From Paraburkholderia dilworthii (GTDB lineage Bacteria > Pseudomonadota > Gammaproteobacteria > Burkholderiales > Burkholderiaceae): a stretch of 64,000 nucleotides of DNA. Position numbers and translations under genes: made by a program. This document shows, piece after piece, positions 25,311 through 35,147 of this stretch. Where the stretch lies: assembly GCF_000472525.1 (NCBI RefSeq), contig NZ_AWZT01000018.1, positions 48,361 through 112,360 of the forward strand, written 5' to 3'. The notes under the pieces are model-generated. The model made no database searches and was not told the DNA's origin. It worked only from the letters and a program-made list of their open reading frames with translations. Each line of letters opens with the position of its first letter. Positions within the stretch are counted from its first letter, which is position 1.

Positions 25311-27245
25311 TTATGCCGGGTCCACGGATTGCGCCGGCAGCTTTTCGTCGATGCGTGCAATTTTGCAGCCCCGCACAGGTCTGCCGAGCAAAAAACCTTG
25401 CGCGTGCGTGCAGCCGGAGCGCCGCACGAAGTCGAGCTGCTCCTCTGTTTCGATGCCTTCGGCTGTGGTCGGCATGCCGATTTCACGCGCCAACGCGACG
25501 ATCCCTCGCACCACTGCGGCGGATTCGCGTCGATGCACGGACTCCTTGACGAACGAGCTGTCGATCTTCAGCTTGTCGAATGTGAAACGCACGAGCGTCG
25601 ACATCGTCGAGAAGCCGGTGCCGAAGTCGTCGAGCGCAAGGCCGATACCCAATGCACGCAACCGCGAGATATTGCGCCGGGTCACGACGTCGTCGTTCAG
25701 CAGCACCGTCTCTGTCACCTCGATGTTAAGACGCGCAGGCGGAAGCCGCGTCTTGCGAAGCACGCCCGCAACGATCGACGCGAACGTCTCCTCGCGCAAT
25801 TGCACCGGCGATACATTGACCGCAACCGGCACCTTGTCGCGCCACATCACCGCTTCCTTGCACGACTGAAGGAGCGCCCATTCGCCGAGCGCGAGAATGA
25901 GACCGGTACGCTCGGCAGTTGGAATGAAAGCGGAGGGCGAGAGCTCGCCGCGCGTCGGGTGCGTCCAGCGAATCAGCGCTTCGCGGCCCGTCACAACGTC
26001 GCTGACCAGATCGATAATCGGCTGATACTCCATGCGCAATCCGCTGAACGAGCGCAGCGCTCCTTCGAGGTCGCTGCGCAGCAGGCTCAGGCTTTCGTCG
26101 GATACATGCTGTTCGGCGTCGAAAATCGCGTACGCGCTTTTTCCGCTGCGCTTGACCGCGTATAACGCACGGTCCGCGCAAATCAGCAATTGCGGCCCAG
26201 TCGACGCGTGCTCCGGATAAAGCCCGACGCCCACACTCGCGCCGATATGAACCAGCGCCTCGCTCAACGCAAATGGCCGCGCCAGCGTCTTGACGATGCT
26301 GTCCGCCAGCAGGCGTACATCGCGAGACGGCTCGGGCGCTTCTGAAATGACCACGAATTCATCGCCCGCAAGGCGTCCGACAATGTCGGTTGCAGGCAGC
26401 GCCTCACGCAAGCGGACCGCGGCCTCCTGAAGAATCTGGTCGCCCGCGGCGTGACCGAGGCTATCGTTGATCGCCTTGAAGCCGTCGAGGTCGATCAATA
26501 AAACAGCGAACAACGACTCGCGATGCGATGCGCCCCCCAACGTGCGCTCGAGCAGCAGTTCGTTGATGCGCGCCCGATTCGGCAAGCCCGTGAGGCTATC
26601 GTGATGTGCAAGGCGCTGACTGCTTTCGCGCGCGAGCAGCAGCGCGACCGTATCGCGATTGCTGCGCAGCGCAACGGTGAGAAAGCCGGCGGCGCAGAAG
26701 GGCGCCTGAAACAGCAACACGAGTTTTCCCGAGCCGGGCGACAACGCCGCGCCAACGGCCAGCAAACCGAGAATGAAGAGAATCTGCAGCATGACGAGCC
26801 GCGGTGTGGCCGCATTGCGTCCCGCGAGGCCGCCGACAACACCGACCGCGCAAACATTGCCGACCAGAAAGAGCGTCGCGTCTCCGCTGATATTGCACAG
26901 CAGGCTGCCAAATCCAAACAACGCGCTCCAAAGAATGCTCGCCAGCAAAAAGGCCGAGGTCGGCGTGGGCACGCCGCGCGCACTGAGGCGGCGGCAGAGC
27001 CAGATGAGCCCGAGACGCACCATCAATAGCGCAATGACGGCGCTCGTCCAGCTCGCATACAACGGGTTCGGATAGAGATAGTACGCAGTCACGCAGACGC
27101 TGATTTCGCAGATCGACGCGAAAACGATCGATGCGGTACGCGTGAAAAGATTGGCGAGAAGTATCTGCCTGTTCTCCCCGCTCAGGTTTTGAGCGGAAGA
27201 GACGACCCACCGGAAAAATGGAGACCTTGGTTCGCTAAAAGCCAT
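25311..27245 (-). CDS. Membrane GGDEF-EAL protein (cyclic di-GMP turnover)
   Basis: 644 residues. Five or six membrane segments (about 30-200) precede a GGDEF domain (about 212-375) and an EAL domain (about 400-640). The diguanylate cyclase signature reads AGDEF (293-297) and there is no RxxD inhibitory site before it. EAL residues look complete: EAL (422-424), NVSP (477-480), TE (511-512), DDFGTG (539-544), KID (560-562). It probably acts mainly as a phosphodiesterase, with the AGDEF domain either weakly active or a GTP sensor. Divergent from the glycerol ABC operon. Confidence 0.92.
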   Translation of the reverse strand: MAFSEPRSPFFRWVVSSAQNLSGENRQILLANLFTRTASIVFASICEISVCVTAYYLYPNPLYASWTSAVIALLMVRLGLIWLCRRLSARGVPTPTSAFLLASILWSALFGFGSLLCNISGDATLFLVGNVCAVGVVGGLAGRNAATPRLVMLQILFILGLLAVGAALSPGSGKLVLLFQAPFCAAGFLTVALRSNRDTVALLLARESSQRLAHHDSLTGLPNRARINELLLERTLGGASHRESLFAVLLIDLDGFKAINDSLGHAAGDQILQEAAVRLREALPATDIVGRLAGDEFVVISEAPEPSRDVRLLADSIVKTLARPFALSEALVHIGASVGVGLYPEHASTGPQLLICADRALYAVKRSGKSAYAIFDAEQHVSDESLSLLRSDLEGALRSFSGLRMEYQPIIDLVSDVVTGREALIRWTHPTRGELSPSAFIPTAERTGLILALGEWALLQSCKEAVMWRDKVPVAVNVSPVQLREETFASIVAGVLRKTRLPPARLNIEVTETVLLNDDVVTRRNISRLRALGIGLALDDFGTGFSTMSTLVRFTFDKLKIDSSFVKESVHRRESAAVVRGIVALAREIGMPTTAEGIETEEQLDFVRRSGCTHAQGFLLGRPVRGCKIARIDEKLPAQSVDPA

Positions 27246-27595
27246 GACCTACGCATTTTTAATGGTTAGTGAATCGAAACGGGCAGCGTGTGTCCTGATT
27301 ATTACGTAAACAGTAGTCGAAAGGTCAATTCGGCCAAGCCGTGGCCCGAATGGCGTTTCCCAATTGCTGGGTATGCGAAGGAAAGCGAAACGCTGCTGCC
27401 TGAGCCTTACGGAAACCTGTGTCGACAAGGTTCTCTATTTCCGCCTTTCGTAAGGTTAACCCCGATTTAAACGCAAACCAACAAAAGGGACATTCTGTTT
27501 GCTGTGTGTAATCCAAGTGCAACCTGATTGATACCGCCGCGAAGCTCCGGCTTTGCGACGGCGCACGTATCTCGCGCGCCTAAAAGGAGAGCAAT
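27246..27595. other. Divergent promoter region, GGDEF-EAL / glycerol ABC operon
   Basis: 350 bases without a supported gene (a 60-codon ORF at 27288 has no ribosome site). AT-rich near 27246-27310. It contains the nested inverted repeats at 27405-27455, described separately. The ribosome site AAAAGGAGAG at 27582-27591 serves the TTG start of the first operon gene. Confidence 0.55.
27405..27455. promoter_or_regulatory. Nested inverted repeats upstream of the glycerol ABC operon
   Basis: The outer pair CCTTACG (27405-27411) and CGTAAGG (27449-27455) encloses AACCT (27414-27418) and AGGTT (27428-27432) flanking the palindrome TGTCGACA (27420-27427). It could be a repressor site or a 5'-leader structure for either divergent unit. 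No factor can be named. Confidence 0.45.
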
Positions 27596-28690
27596 TTGGT
27601 CTTGGAACTGGAGCGAGTCAGTGTCGTTTCTGGCGGGCAACCGTATCTGTACGGCGTGGATTTGCGTCTCGTCCCCGGCGCCATTAACGTGTTGCTCGGC
27701 CCCACCCAGGCGGGCAAGACCACGCTGATGCGGGTCATGGCGGGATTGGACAGACCAGGCGCGGGCCGTGTGCTCGTCGACGGCCAGGACGTGACGGGCG
27801 TCAGCGTGCGCCGGCGCAACCTTGCAATGGTCTATCAGCAGTTCATCAACTACCCGGCGATGACGGTGCTCCAGAACATCGCCTCGCCGCTCCAGTTGCA
27901 GAAGACGGACCCCGCCGAAATCCGCCGACGCGTGCAGGAAGTCGCGGCAAAACTGCATATCGAACATCTGTTGGAGAGGCGGCCGAGCGAACTGTCGGGC
28001 GGCCAGCAGCAACGCTGCGCGCTCGCGCGTGCGCTCGTGAAGCGCACGTCGCTGGTGCTGCTAGACGAGCCGCTCGTCAATCTCGACTACAAGCTGCGCG
28101 AGGAATTGCGCATGGAGTTGGCCACGCTTTTCGCGGACGGCAAGACGACCGTCGTGTATGCAACTACCGAGCCGCTTGAAGCGCTACTGCTCGGCGGCTA
28201 TACCGCGATTGTCGATAAAGGCCGCGTGCTCCAGTTCGGTCCGACGCTGGACGTCTATAACGCACCGGTCAGCGTGGACGCCGCAGCGGTCTTCAACGAC
28301 CCGCCGATGAACATGTTGACGAGCGAACTGAACGGCAACGGCAGCGCGCGACTGCCGATCGGTATCGACGTGCCGATCCGCCGCGGCACCGCTTTCAACG
28401 GCACCTGCCGCATCGGCATCCGGCCCGGGCACTTGCGTCTTGCAGCGAAGACACCGCGGGCGATCGCCGTTGCGTGCCGGCTCGAACTCGCCGAACTCAG
28501 CGGCTCGGAAACCTATCTGCACCTGCATACGCTGAATGGCGGCATCGACCTCGTCGCGCAATTGCAGGGCGTGCATCAGATCGAACTCGGCACGCAACTC
28601 GACGTATTCATCGACCCTGACGAACTATTTGTGTTCGGCGCGGATACCAAACTCGTATCCAGCCCGGAGGCGGCTTATGGCGCGCATTGA
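27596..28690 (+). CDS. glpS: Glycerol ABC transporter ATP-binding subunit GlpS-like
   Basis: 364 residues from TTG 27596 with GGAG 6 bases before it. Walker A GPTQAGKT (35-42), Q-loop YQQF (80-83), signature LSGGQ (133-137) and Walker B LVLLDEP (153-159) are intact. The switch histidine is missing: the usual THD reads TTE, with Thr191 at the His position. C-terminal TOBE domain. First of six linked genes (two ATPases, two permeases, DUF2160, binding protein), the arrangement of the Rhizobium glpSTPQV glycerol importer. Pairs with the next ATPase as a heterodimer. The assignment rests on operon order and subunit types, with no substrate data. Confidence 0.85.
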   Translation: MVLELERVSVVSGGQPYLYGVDLRLVPGAINVLLGPTQAGKTTLMRVMAGLDRPGAGRVLVDGQDVTGVSVRRRNLAMVYQQFINYPAMTVLQNIASPLQLQKTDPAEIRRRVQEVAAKLHIEHLLERRPSELSGGQQQRCALARALVKRTSLVLLDEPLVNLDYKLREELRMELATLFADGKTTVVYATTEPLEALLLGGYTAIVDKGRVLQFGPTLDVYNAPVSVDAAAVFNDPPMNMLTSELNGNGSARLPIGIDVPIRRGTAFNGTCRIGIRPGHLRLAAKTPRAIAVACRLELAELSGSETYLHLHTLNGGIDLVAQLQGVHQIELGTQLDVFIDPDELFVFGADTKLVSSPEAAYGAH

Positions 28691-29797
28691 GTTCGAGAAT
28701 CTCGCGCACGCGTATCGTCCCAACCCGGCGACGCTCGACGACTACGCGCTGCAACCCATGAGCATGGCCTGGGAAGACGGCGGCGCTTATGCGTTGCTCG
28801 GTCCGTCCGGATGCGGCAAGACCACGTTGTTGAACATCGTGTCAGGTCTCGTCAAGCCGTCAGAAGGCAAGGTGCTGTTCGACGGCCGCGACGTGACCGC
28901 GCTTGGCGCACGCGAGCGCAACATTGCGCAGGTGTTCCAGTTCCCGGTGATCTACGACACGATGAGCGTGTTCGACAACCTCGCGTTTCCGCTGCGCAAC
29001 CGCAAAATGCCCGCGGCCGACGTTAAAAAACGCGTGCACGAAGTAGCCGAAATTCTCGACATGACGCGCGATCTGCCGCATAAGGCGAGCAACCTGGCAG
29101 CGGACGCCAAGCAGAAAATTTCGCTGGGACGCGGCCTCGTGCGCCAGGACGTCGCGGCGATTCTGTTCGACGAGCCGCTGACCGTGATCGATCCGGCCAT
29201 GAAGTGGATGCTGCGCCGGCAATTGAAGAAGATCCATCAGCAACTCAAGCTCACGCTCATTTACGTCACGCACGATCAGGTCGAGGCACTGACCTTCGCC
29301 GATGAAGTGGTGGTCATGACGAACGGGCGCATCGTGCAAAAGGGCGGCGCCGATGCACTCTTTCTGCGGCCAGACCACGCGTTTGTCGGCTACTTCATCG
29401 GCAGCCCCGGCATGAATCTCTGTCCGATCGACCTTGATGCTGACGGCGTGCGAATCGGCTCGCAGCGCCTCGCTCTGAATGCCGGCACGCTCGCGGCGCT
29501 AAGGGATGCGCACCAGCGCGCAAACGGCACGCTCACGTTGGGCATTCGCCCAGAGTTCGTGCGGCTCGCTGAGGAAGGCGAAGCGGGCGCGGTCAAGGCG
29601 CAGGTGTTGCGCGCGCAACAGCTCGGCAACTATCAACTCGTCACAGCCCAATGCGACGGCCATCTGTTCAACGCGAAGCTGGAGCCGCATGTGCGCGTGG
29701 CCGACGGACCGGCCTGGCTGCGCCTCGCCGCATCCGAAACGGTGTTCTTCTGCAACGACGAAAGAATCGACGCACGCCTCGCCGAAGGAGTCGCGCG

Positions 29798-29801
<4 letters not shown>
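28677..29801 (+). CDS. glpT: Glycerol ABC transporter ATP-binding subunit GlpT-like
   Basis: 374 residues from ATG 28677, overlapping the end of the first ATPase gene by 14 bases. Walker A GPSGCGKT (42-49), Q88, Walker B AILFDEP (161-167) and switch His199 are intact. The signature LSGGQ is replaced by LAADAKQ (140-146) and the D-loop reads TVID. These defects complement those of the upstream subunit, so a heterodimer would have one complete and one degenerate ATP site. C-terminal TOBE domain at about 240-370. Confidence 0.85.
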
Positions 29802-30683
<882 letters not shown>

Positions 30684-30694
<11 letters not shown>

Positions 30695-31496
30695 GCGCCG
30701 CTGGATGCGCACGTTGGTGCTCGTCGTCTACATGTTGTTCGCGTTGATTCCGCTGTACTGGATGCTGTCCATTTCGCTGCGCACGAACGAAGAAACCATG
30801 TCGACGTTCGCGACCCTGCCGCAGCATGTGACGTTCGAAAACTACAAGATCATCTTCACCGATCCGTCCTGGTACTGGGGCTACATCAATTCGATCATCT
30901 ATGTGCTGATGAATACGGTGATGTCGGTGCTCGTCGCGTTGCCTGCCGCTTACGCGTTCTCGCGTTACCGCTTTCTCGGTGACAAGCACATGTTCTTCTG
31001 GCTGCTCACCAACCGGATGACGCCGCCCGCCGTGTTTCTGCTGCCGTTTTTCCAGCTCTATTCGAGCGTCGGTTTAACAGACACCTACATTGCCGTTGCG
31101 CTCGCACACATGCTGTTCAATGTGCCGCTCGCCGTGTGGATTCTCGAAGGCTTCATGTCGGGCGTGTCGCGCGAAATCGACGAAACCGCGTATATCGACG
31201 GCTATACGTTCCCCGCTTTCTTCGTGAAAATTTTCCTGCCGCTGATCAAGTCGGGCGTCGGCGTGACGGCGTTCTTCTGCTTCATGTTCAGCTGGGTCGA
31301 ACTGCTGCTCGCCCGCACGCTGACTTCTGTGAACGCAAAGCCGATTGCCGCGGTGATGACACGCACGGTGTCGGCGGCGGGCATGGACTGGGGCGTGCTG
31401 TCAGCGGCGGGCGTGCTGACCATCGTCCCGGGCGCGCTGGTGATTTACTTCGTGCGCAACTACATCGCGAAGGGCTTTGCGATGGGGAGAGTCTGA
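30684..31496 (+). CDS. glpQ: Glycerol ABC transporter permease GlpQ-like
   Basis: 270 residues, overlapping the previous permease by 11 bases. MalG-like: six membrane segments, EAA-type loop EIDETAYIDGYTFPAFFVKI (about 155-174) and the C-terminal RNYIAKGFAMGRV. Forms the translocation pore with the previous protein. Confidence 0.88.
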
Positions 31497-31777
31497 TGTT
31501 CACGTGGATGTACTGGACGCCCGAGGTGGCCATCTTCTTCGGCTGCATTGTCGTGATGCTGGCCGGCATGACGATGTGGGAATTGCGCTCGCCGACGACT
31601 GAACGCAAAGGCTTTCTGCCTATCTCTACGACGCGCGGCGACCGCCTGTTCATCGGCCTGCTCGCCGCCGCGTATGTGAATCTCGCGTGGATCGGCATCA
31701 ACGCGGAAGGCTCGAGTTCCTGGCCAGGGTTCATGGCCTCCGTGCTCGTTCTTCTCGTGATCATGTGGAAGGGCTAA
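31496..31777 (+). CDS. DUF2160 small membrane protein of the glycerol transporter
   Basis: 93 residues whose ATG shares one base with the previous stop (TGATG). Three hydrophobic helices (about 10-28, 49-66 and 75-91) and the motif ELRSPTTERKGFLPISTTRG between the first two. DUF2160 proteins occur inside glycerol-type ABC operons between permease and binding-protein genes. Role unknown; position suggests a membrane accessory subunit. Confidence 0.85.
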   Translation: MFTWMYWTPEVAIFFGCIVVMLAGMTMWELRSPTTERKGFLPISTTRGDRLFIGLLAAAYVNLAWIGINAEGSSSWPGFMASVLVLLVIMWKG

Positions 31778-31796
31778 CGAAACGACACAGAGGCAG

Positions 31797-31821
31797 ACGC
31801 AGACACACGCACGCACGCACA
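31797..31821 (+). repeat. CACG/ACGC short tandem repeat in the glpV leader
   Basis: Repeated AC and ACGC units (ACACACGCACGCACGCAC, 31803-31820) lie in the untranslated leader between the DUF2160 gene and glpV. Such simple repeats can change length by slippage; here no frame is affected, but leader length could be. Confidence 0.5.
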
Positions 31822-31921
31822 GATAGATGCACGCAATGAAGGCTGGCAACTCCCGGTTCCGCTGATGCCCCGAGCGGGCGCCGGCCAGATTCAAGGGGCA
31901 CGAGAGACACAGGAGAAGACC

Positions 31922-33661
31922 ATGCAACAGAGGAGACGGATCGTCGCGCTCGCAGTCGCAGGCATCGTGTCAGGTGCCTTTGCGAATCAGGCAATGGCGG
32001 GTATGCCGGAAGCGCAGAAATGGGTAGACAGCGAATTTCAACCGAGCACGCTCTCGAAACAGCAGCAGATGGACGAAATGAAATGGTTCATCGACACCGC
32101 TGCAAAACTGAAGTCGCGAGGCGTAAAGGAAATACACGTGGTGTCTGAAACAATCGACACGCACACGTACGAATCGAAAACACTCGCGAAGGCATTCACC
32201 GAAATCACCGGCATTCAGGTGAAGCACGACATCATTCAGGAAGGCGACGTCGTCGAAAAATTGCAGACGTCGATGCAATCCGGACAAAGCATCTACGACG
32301 GCTGGATTTCCGACTCCGACCTGATCGGCACGCACTACCGCTACGGCGTGATCGTCCCGCTTTCCGATTACATGACGGGCGAGGGCAAGGAATATACGAA
32401 CCCCGGCCTCGACATCAAGGACTTCATCGGCACGAGTTTTACGACCGCGCCGGACAAAAAGCTCTATCAACTGCCCGACCAGCAGTTCGCAAATCTTTAC
32501 TGGTTCCGTGCCGACTGGTTCGCGCGTAAGGACTTGCAGGACAAGTTCAAGGCGAAGTACGGCTACGATCTCGGCGTGCCGGTGAACTGGTCCGCGTATG
32601 AGGACATCGCCGAGTTCTTTACCAACGACGTGAAGAACATCGACGGCGAAAAGGTCTACGGCCATATGGACTACGGCAAAAAAGATCCGTCGCTCGGCTG
32701 GCGCTTCACGGACGCGTGGCTCTCTATGGCGGGCGAAGCCGACAAGGGTATTCCGAACGGCATGCCGGTCGACGAATGGGGCATTCGCGTGACACCGGAC
32801 GGCTGTCATCCGGTGGGCGCGTCGGTGTCGCGCGGCGGCGGCACCAACAGCCCGGCTGCGGTCTACGCGACGACCAAATACATCGACTGGCTCAAGAAAT
32901 ACGCGCCGCCCGAAGCGTCGGGCATGACCTTCAGCGAAGCGGGGCCAGTGCCCGCGCAAGGCAGGATCGCGCAGCAGGTCTTCTGGTACACGGCGTTTAC
33001 GGCGTCGATGCTCAAGCCCGGCAACGTGACGAATGCGGATGGCACGCCGAAGTGGCGCATGGCGCCGTCGCCGCACGGCGCATACTGGAAGGACGGCATG
33101 CAGAACGGCTATCAGGACGTCGGTTCATGGACCTTCTTCAAGTCGACGCCGGCCAATCAGCGCGCCGCCGCGTGGCTCTATGCGCAGTTCGTGACGTCGA
33201 AGAGCGTGTCGCTGAAGAAGTCGATTGTGGGCCTCACGTTTATTCGCGACTCCGATATTCATAGCGACTACTTCACGAAAAACGCGGACAAGTACGGCGG
33301 TTTGATCGAGTTCTATCGCAGCCCGGCGCGCGTCGCATGGACGCCGACCGGCAACAACGTACCCGACTATCCGAAGATGGCGCAGCTGTGGTGGAAGAAC
33401 GTCGGCACGGCCGTGGCCGGCGAAAAGACGCCGCAGGCCGCAATGGATAACCTCGCGAAGGAAATGGACCAGGTTTTGTCCCGTTTGCAGCGCGCCGGCA
33501 TGAAGGTCTGTGCGCCGGAGCTGAATGCGCAAAGCGATCCGTCGAAGTGGTTATCCGATCAACACGCGCCGTGGAAGAAGCTCGCCAACGAGAAGCCGAA
33601 GGGCGAGACGGTCAAGTACGAGCAGTTGCTGTCGGCGTGGAAGGCAGGCAAGGTCCGCTAA
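31922..33661 (+). CDS. glpV: Glycerol ABC transporter substrate-binding protein GlpV-like
   Basis: 579 residues from ATG 31922 with CAGGAGAAG upstream. Sec signal peptide (about 1-26, ending ANQAMA). The mature part is an unusually large family 1 solute-binding protein (about 550 residues, against about 400 for sugar-binding proteins), which is characteristic of GlpV. Recognisable segments are TFEITGIQVKHDIIQEGDV-like N-lobe sequence and WFRADWFARKDLQDKFK. A 144-base leader with CACG repeats separates it from DUF2160, and a strong terminator closes the operon. Confidence 0.88.
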   Translation: MQQRRRIVALAVAGIVSGAFANQAMAGMPEAQKWVDSEFQPSTLSKQQQMDEMKWFIDTAAKLKSRGVKEIHVVSETIDTHTYESKTLAKAFTEITGIQVKHDIIQEGDVVEKLQTSMQSGQSIYDGWISDSDLIGTHYRYGVIVPLSDYMTGEGKEYTNPGLDIKDFIGTSFTTAPDKKLYQLPDQQFANLYWFRADWFARKDLQDKFKAKYGYDLGVPVNWSAYEDIAEFFTNDVKNIDGEKVYGHMDYGKKDPSLGWRFTDAWLSMAGEADKGIPNGMPVDEWGIRVTPDGCHPVGASVSRGGGTNSPAAVYATTKYIDWLKKYAPPEASGMTFSEAGPVPAQGRIAQQVFWYTAFTASMLKPGNVTNADGTPKWRMAPSPHGAYWKDGMQNGYQDVGSWTFFKSTPANQRAAAWLYAQFVTSKSVSLKKSIVGLTFIRDSDIHSDYFTKNADKYGGLIEFYRSPARVAWTPTGNNVPDYPKMAQLWWKNVGTAVAGEKTPQAAMDNLAKEMDQVLSRLQRAGMKVCAPELNAQSDPSKWLSDQHAPWKKLANEKPKGETVKYEQLLSAWKAGKVR

Positions 33662-33694
33662 GCGGCTGATGTCGCAGTCGGTGGCTTATGAACG

Positions 33695-33725
33695 GGCGGC
33701 ACCTCGCGTGCCGCCTTTCTGTTTT
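33695..33725 (+). terminator. Rho-independent terminator of the glycerol ABC operon
   Basis: GGCGGCAC (33695-33702), loop CTCGC, GTGCCGCC (33708-33715), then TTTCTGTTTT. It is an 8-bp perfect stem with a T-rich tail, 33 bases after the glpV stop. Confidence 0.85.
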
Positions 33726-33749
33726 CGCCGATGCCGCGAGCCGTATGCG

Positions 33750-34259
33750 CTACTCGTTCGCCATCTCCACGAGCTTGGCGACCGTGTTCATGTTGCGTGC
33801 GGTTCCCGTTTTTGCGGCGGGGATTTTTAGCTTCGTGTCCGCCATTCCGTCGCTGTAGTGCACGTAGATTTCGCGTGTGCCGAGCGTCATTTCTTCTTCC
33901 CGCTGGCCGCTCGCGTGCCCGAGCGCATCGGCAGGCGGCGCGGCGTCGAGAAAGATCGCGACCGTCCGGTTCGGCGCCGCCGACTTGAACGGATTCGCTG
34001 CGAGCACCTGCGCGAGTTCCGCGCTCGTCCGCACCGCGACACCCACTGGCTTGCCCGCGTACGCTTCGAGGCAACGCTCGAGCCGGCTCTTCACCGATGC
34101 TTCGGCAAGCTTGCTGTCGAACACCACATTACCGCTGGCAATGTACGTTCGTACGTGAGTAAAGCCAACGGATTCGCACATCGCCCGCAATTCGGTCATA
34201 GGAAGCTTGCCTGTTCCGCCGACATTCACGGCGCGCAGAAGAGCAACGTATCGGGTCAT
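33750..34259 (-). CDS. DUF1697 domain protein
   Basis: 169 residues matching DUF1697, soluble proteins of unknown function. Typical opening MTRYVALLRAVNVGGTGKLP and the segment HVRTYIASGNVVFDSK. No signal peptide. Convergent with the glycerol operon terminator. Nothing nearby points to a role. Confidence 0.9.
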   Translation of the reverse strand: MTRYVALLRAVNVGGTGKLPMTELRAMCESVGFTHVRTYIASGNVVFDSKLAEASVKSRLERCLEAYAGKPVGVAVRTSAELAQVLAANPFKSAAPNRTVAIFLDAAPPADALGHASGQREEEMTLGTREIYVHYSDGMADTKLKIPAAKTGTARNMNTVAKLVEMANE

Positions 34260-34293
34260 CGGGTGAGCTTTATCGAGTATTGAGCGGAAGCCT

Positions 34294-35139
34294 TTACATT
34301 AGCCAGGCGGCTCGCGCCATCATAAACAATCCAGCGCCGATCATGACAAACCCTATGCCCCGCGCGACGTATTCACTGCGCGGCGCGATGCGCTCGAGGG
34401 TAATCGCGGTCGTGACCGCAACCATTGCTGGCAGATCCATCATGCCGGTAACGACAAGCACCGCGGTCAAACTCGCACAGCAGTAGCAGCAATGCAGGCC
34501 CAGGCGCAAACCGTACTGCATCGCGGCAACGCCGCGCGACGGCAATGCACGATGGCCGCATCGCGGCGTCTGACGGCAACAGCGAAGATAATGCGCTTTC
34601 CACGCGGTGAATTGCAACGCGCCGGCACTCAGCGCGATCACGCTGGCTGCGACCGGAGCCGCGCGGGAAAGCGCGGGCATCTGCGTCTGAAGCGCCGCCA
34701 ACGTCGCGCCGAGCGCAAACAGCGCCAGACCCAGCGCGGCCCACGTAGCGAAATAGCCGACGCCGGCAAGCAGTGTCATGAGCGCTGCCCGCCCGTGCCC
34801 TGCCCCGCGTAGCGCCTCGCCGTATCGCCACAACACAGGCGCGACGGACGGCAGCATCATTGCAATCATCATGACGATCCACATGCCGACGAACGATGCC
34901 GCGACGGCCGGCCACGTCTGCCCGCACATGGGCATCCACATCATCGACAAGGTCCAGCCACCGGGCATCGGCATCTCGCCCATCGTCGACATCGATAAGC
35001 AGGCGGCGATGGTTGCGGCTGCGCTGAGCGCAAACAGCAACGCACAGACGCCGTAGAAAATCACGCGCGAGCGAGAAGTGCGCGCGCCGGTCGCGCGCCT
35101 CGCGAACTCGCGGCATTCGCTTATGCGCATCGGGTGCAT
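34294..35139 (-). CDS. DUF2182 predicted metal-binding membrane protein
   Basis: 281 residues from ATG 35139, which has GAGG 6 bases upstream; other in-frame starts lie at 35130 and 35181. About six membrane segments. The family features are visible: WMPMCGQTWPAVAASFVGMW with neighbouring MMIAMMLPSVAPVLWRYG, and a cysteine/histidine-rich loop with CRQTPRCG and CCYCCASL. These Met/Cys/His clusters suggest copper or another soft metal. It lies 8 bases after the DUF899 gene stop and is probably co-transcribed with it. Confidence 0.85.
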   Translation of the reverse strand: MHPMRISECREFARRATGARTSRSRVIFYGVCALLFALSAAATIAACLSMSTMGEMPMPGGWTLSMMWMPMCGQTWPAVAASFVGMWIVMMIAMMLPSVAPVLWRYGEALRGAGHGRAALMTLLAGVGYFATWAALGLALFALGATLAALQTQMPALSRAAPVAASVIALSAGALQFTAWKAHYLRCCRQTPRCGHRALPSRGVAAMQYGLRLGLHCCYCCASLTAVLVVTGMMDLPAMVAVTTAITLERIAPRSEYVARGIGFVMIGAGLFMMARAAWLM

Positions 35140-35147
35140 CGCGCGCC

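Noticed and set aside
27288..27470. 60-codon ORF upstream of glpS
   Set aside because: No ribosome site, and it overlaps the nested inverted repeats; the region reads as regulatory DNA.
31970..33076. 368-residue ORF opposite glpV
   Set aside because: Arg/His/Val-rich antisense shadow of the binding-protein gene.
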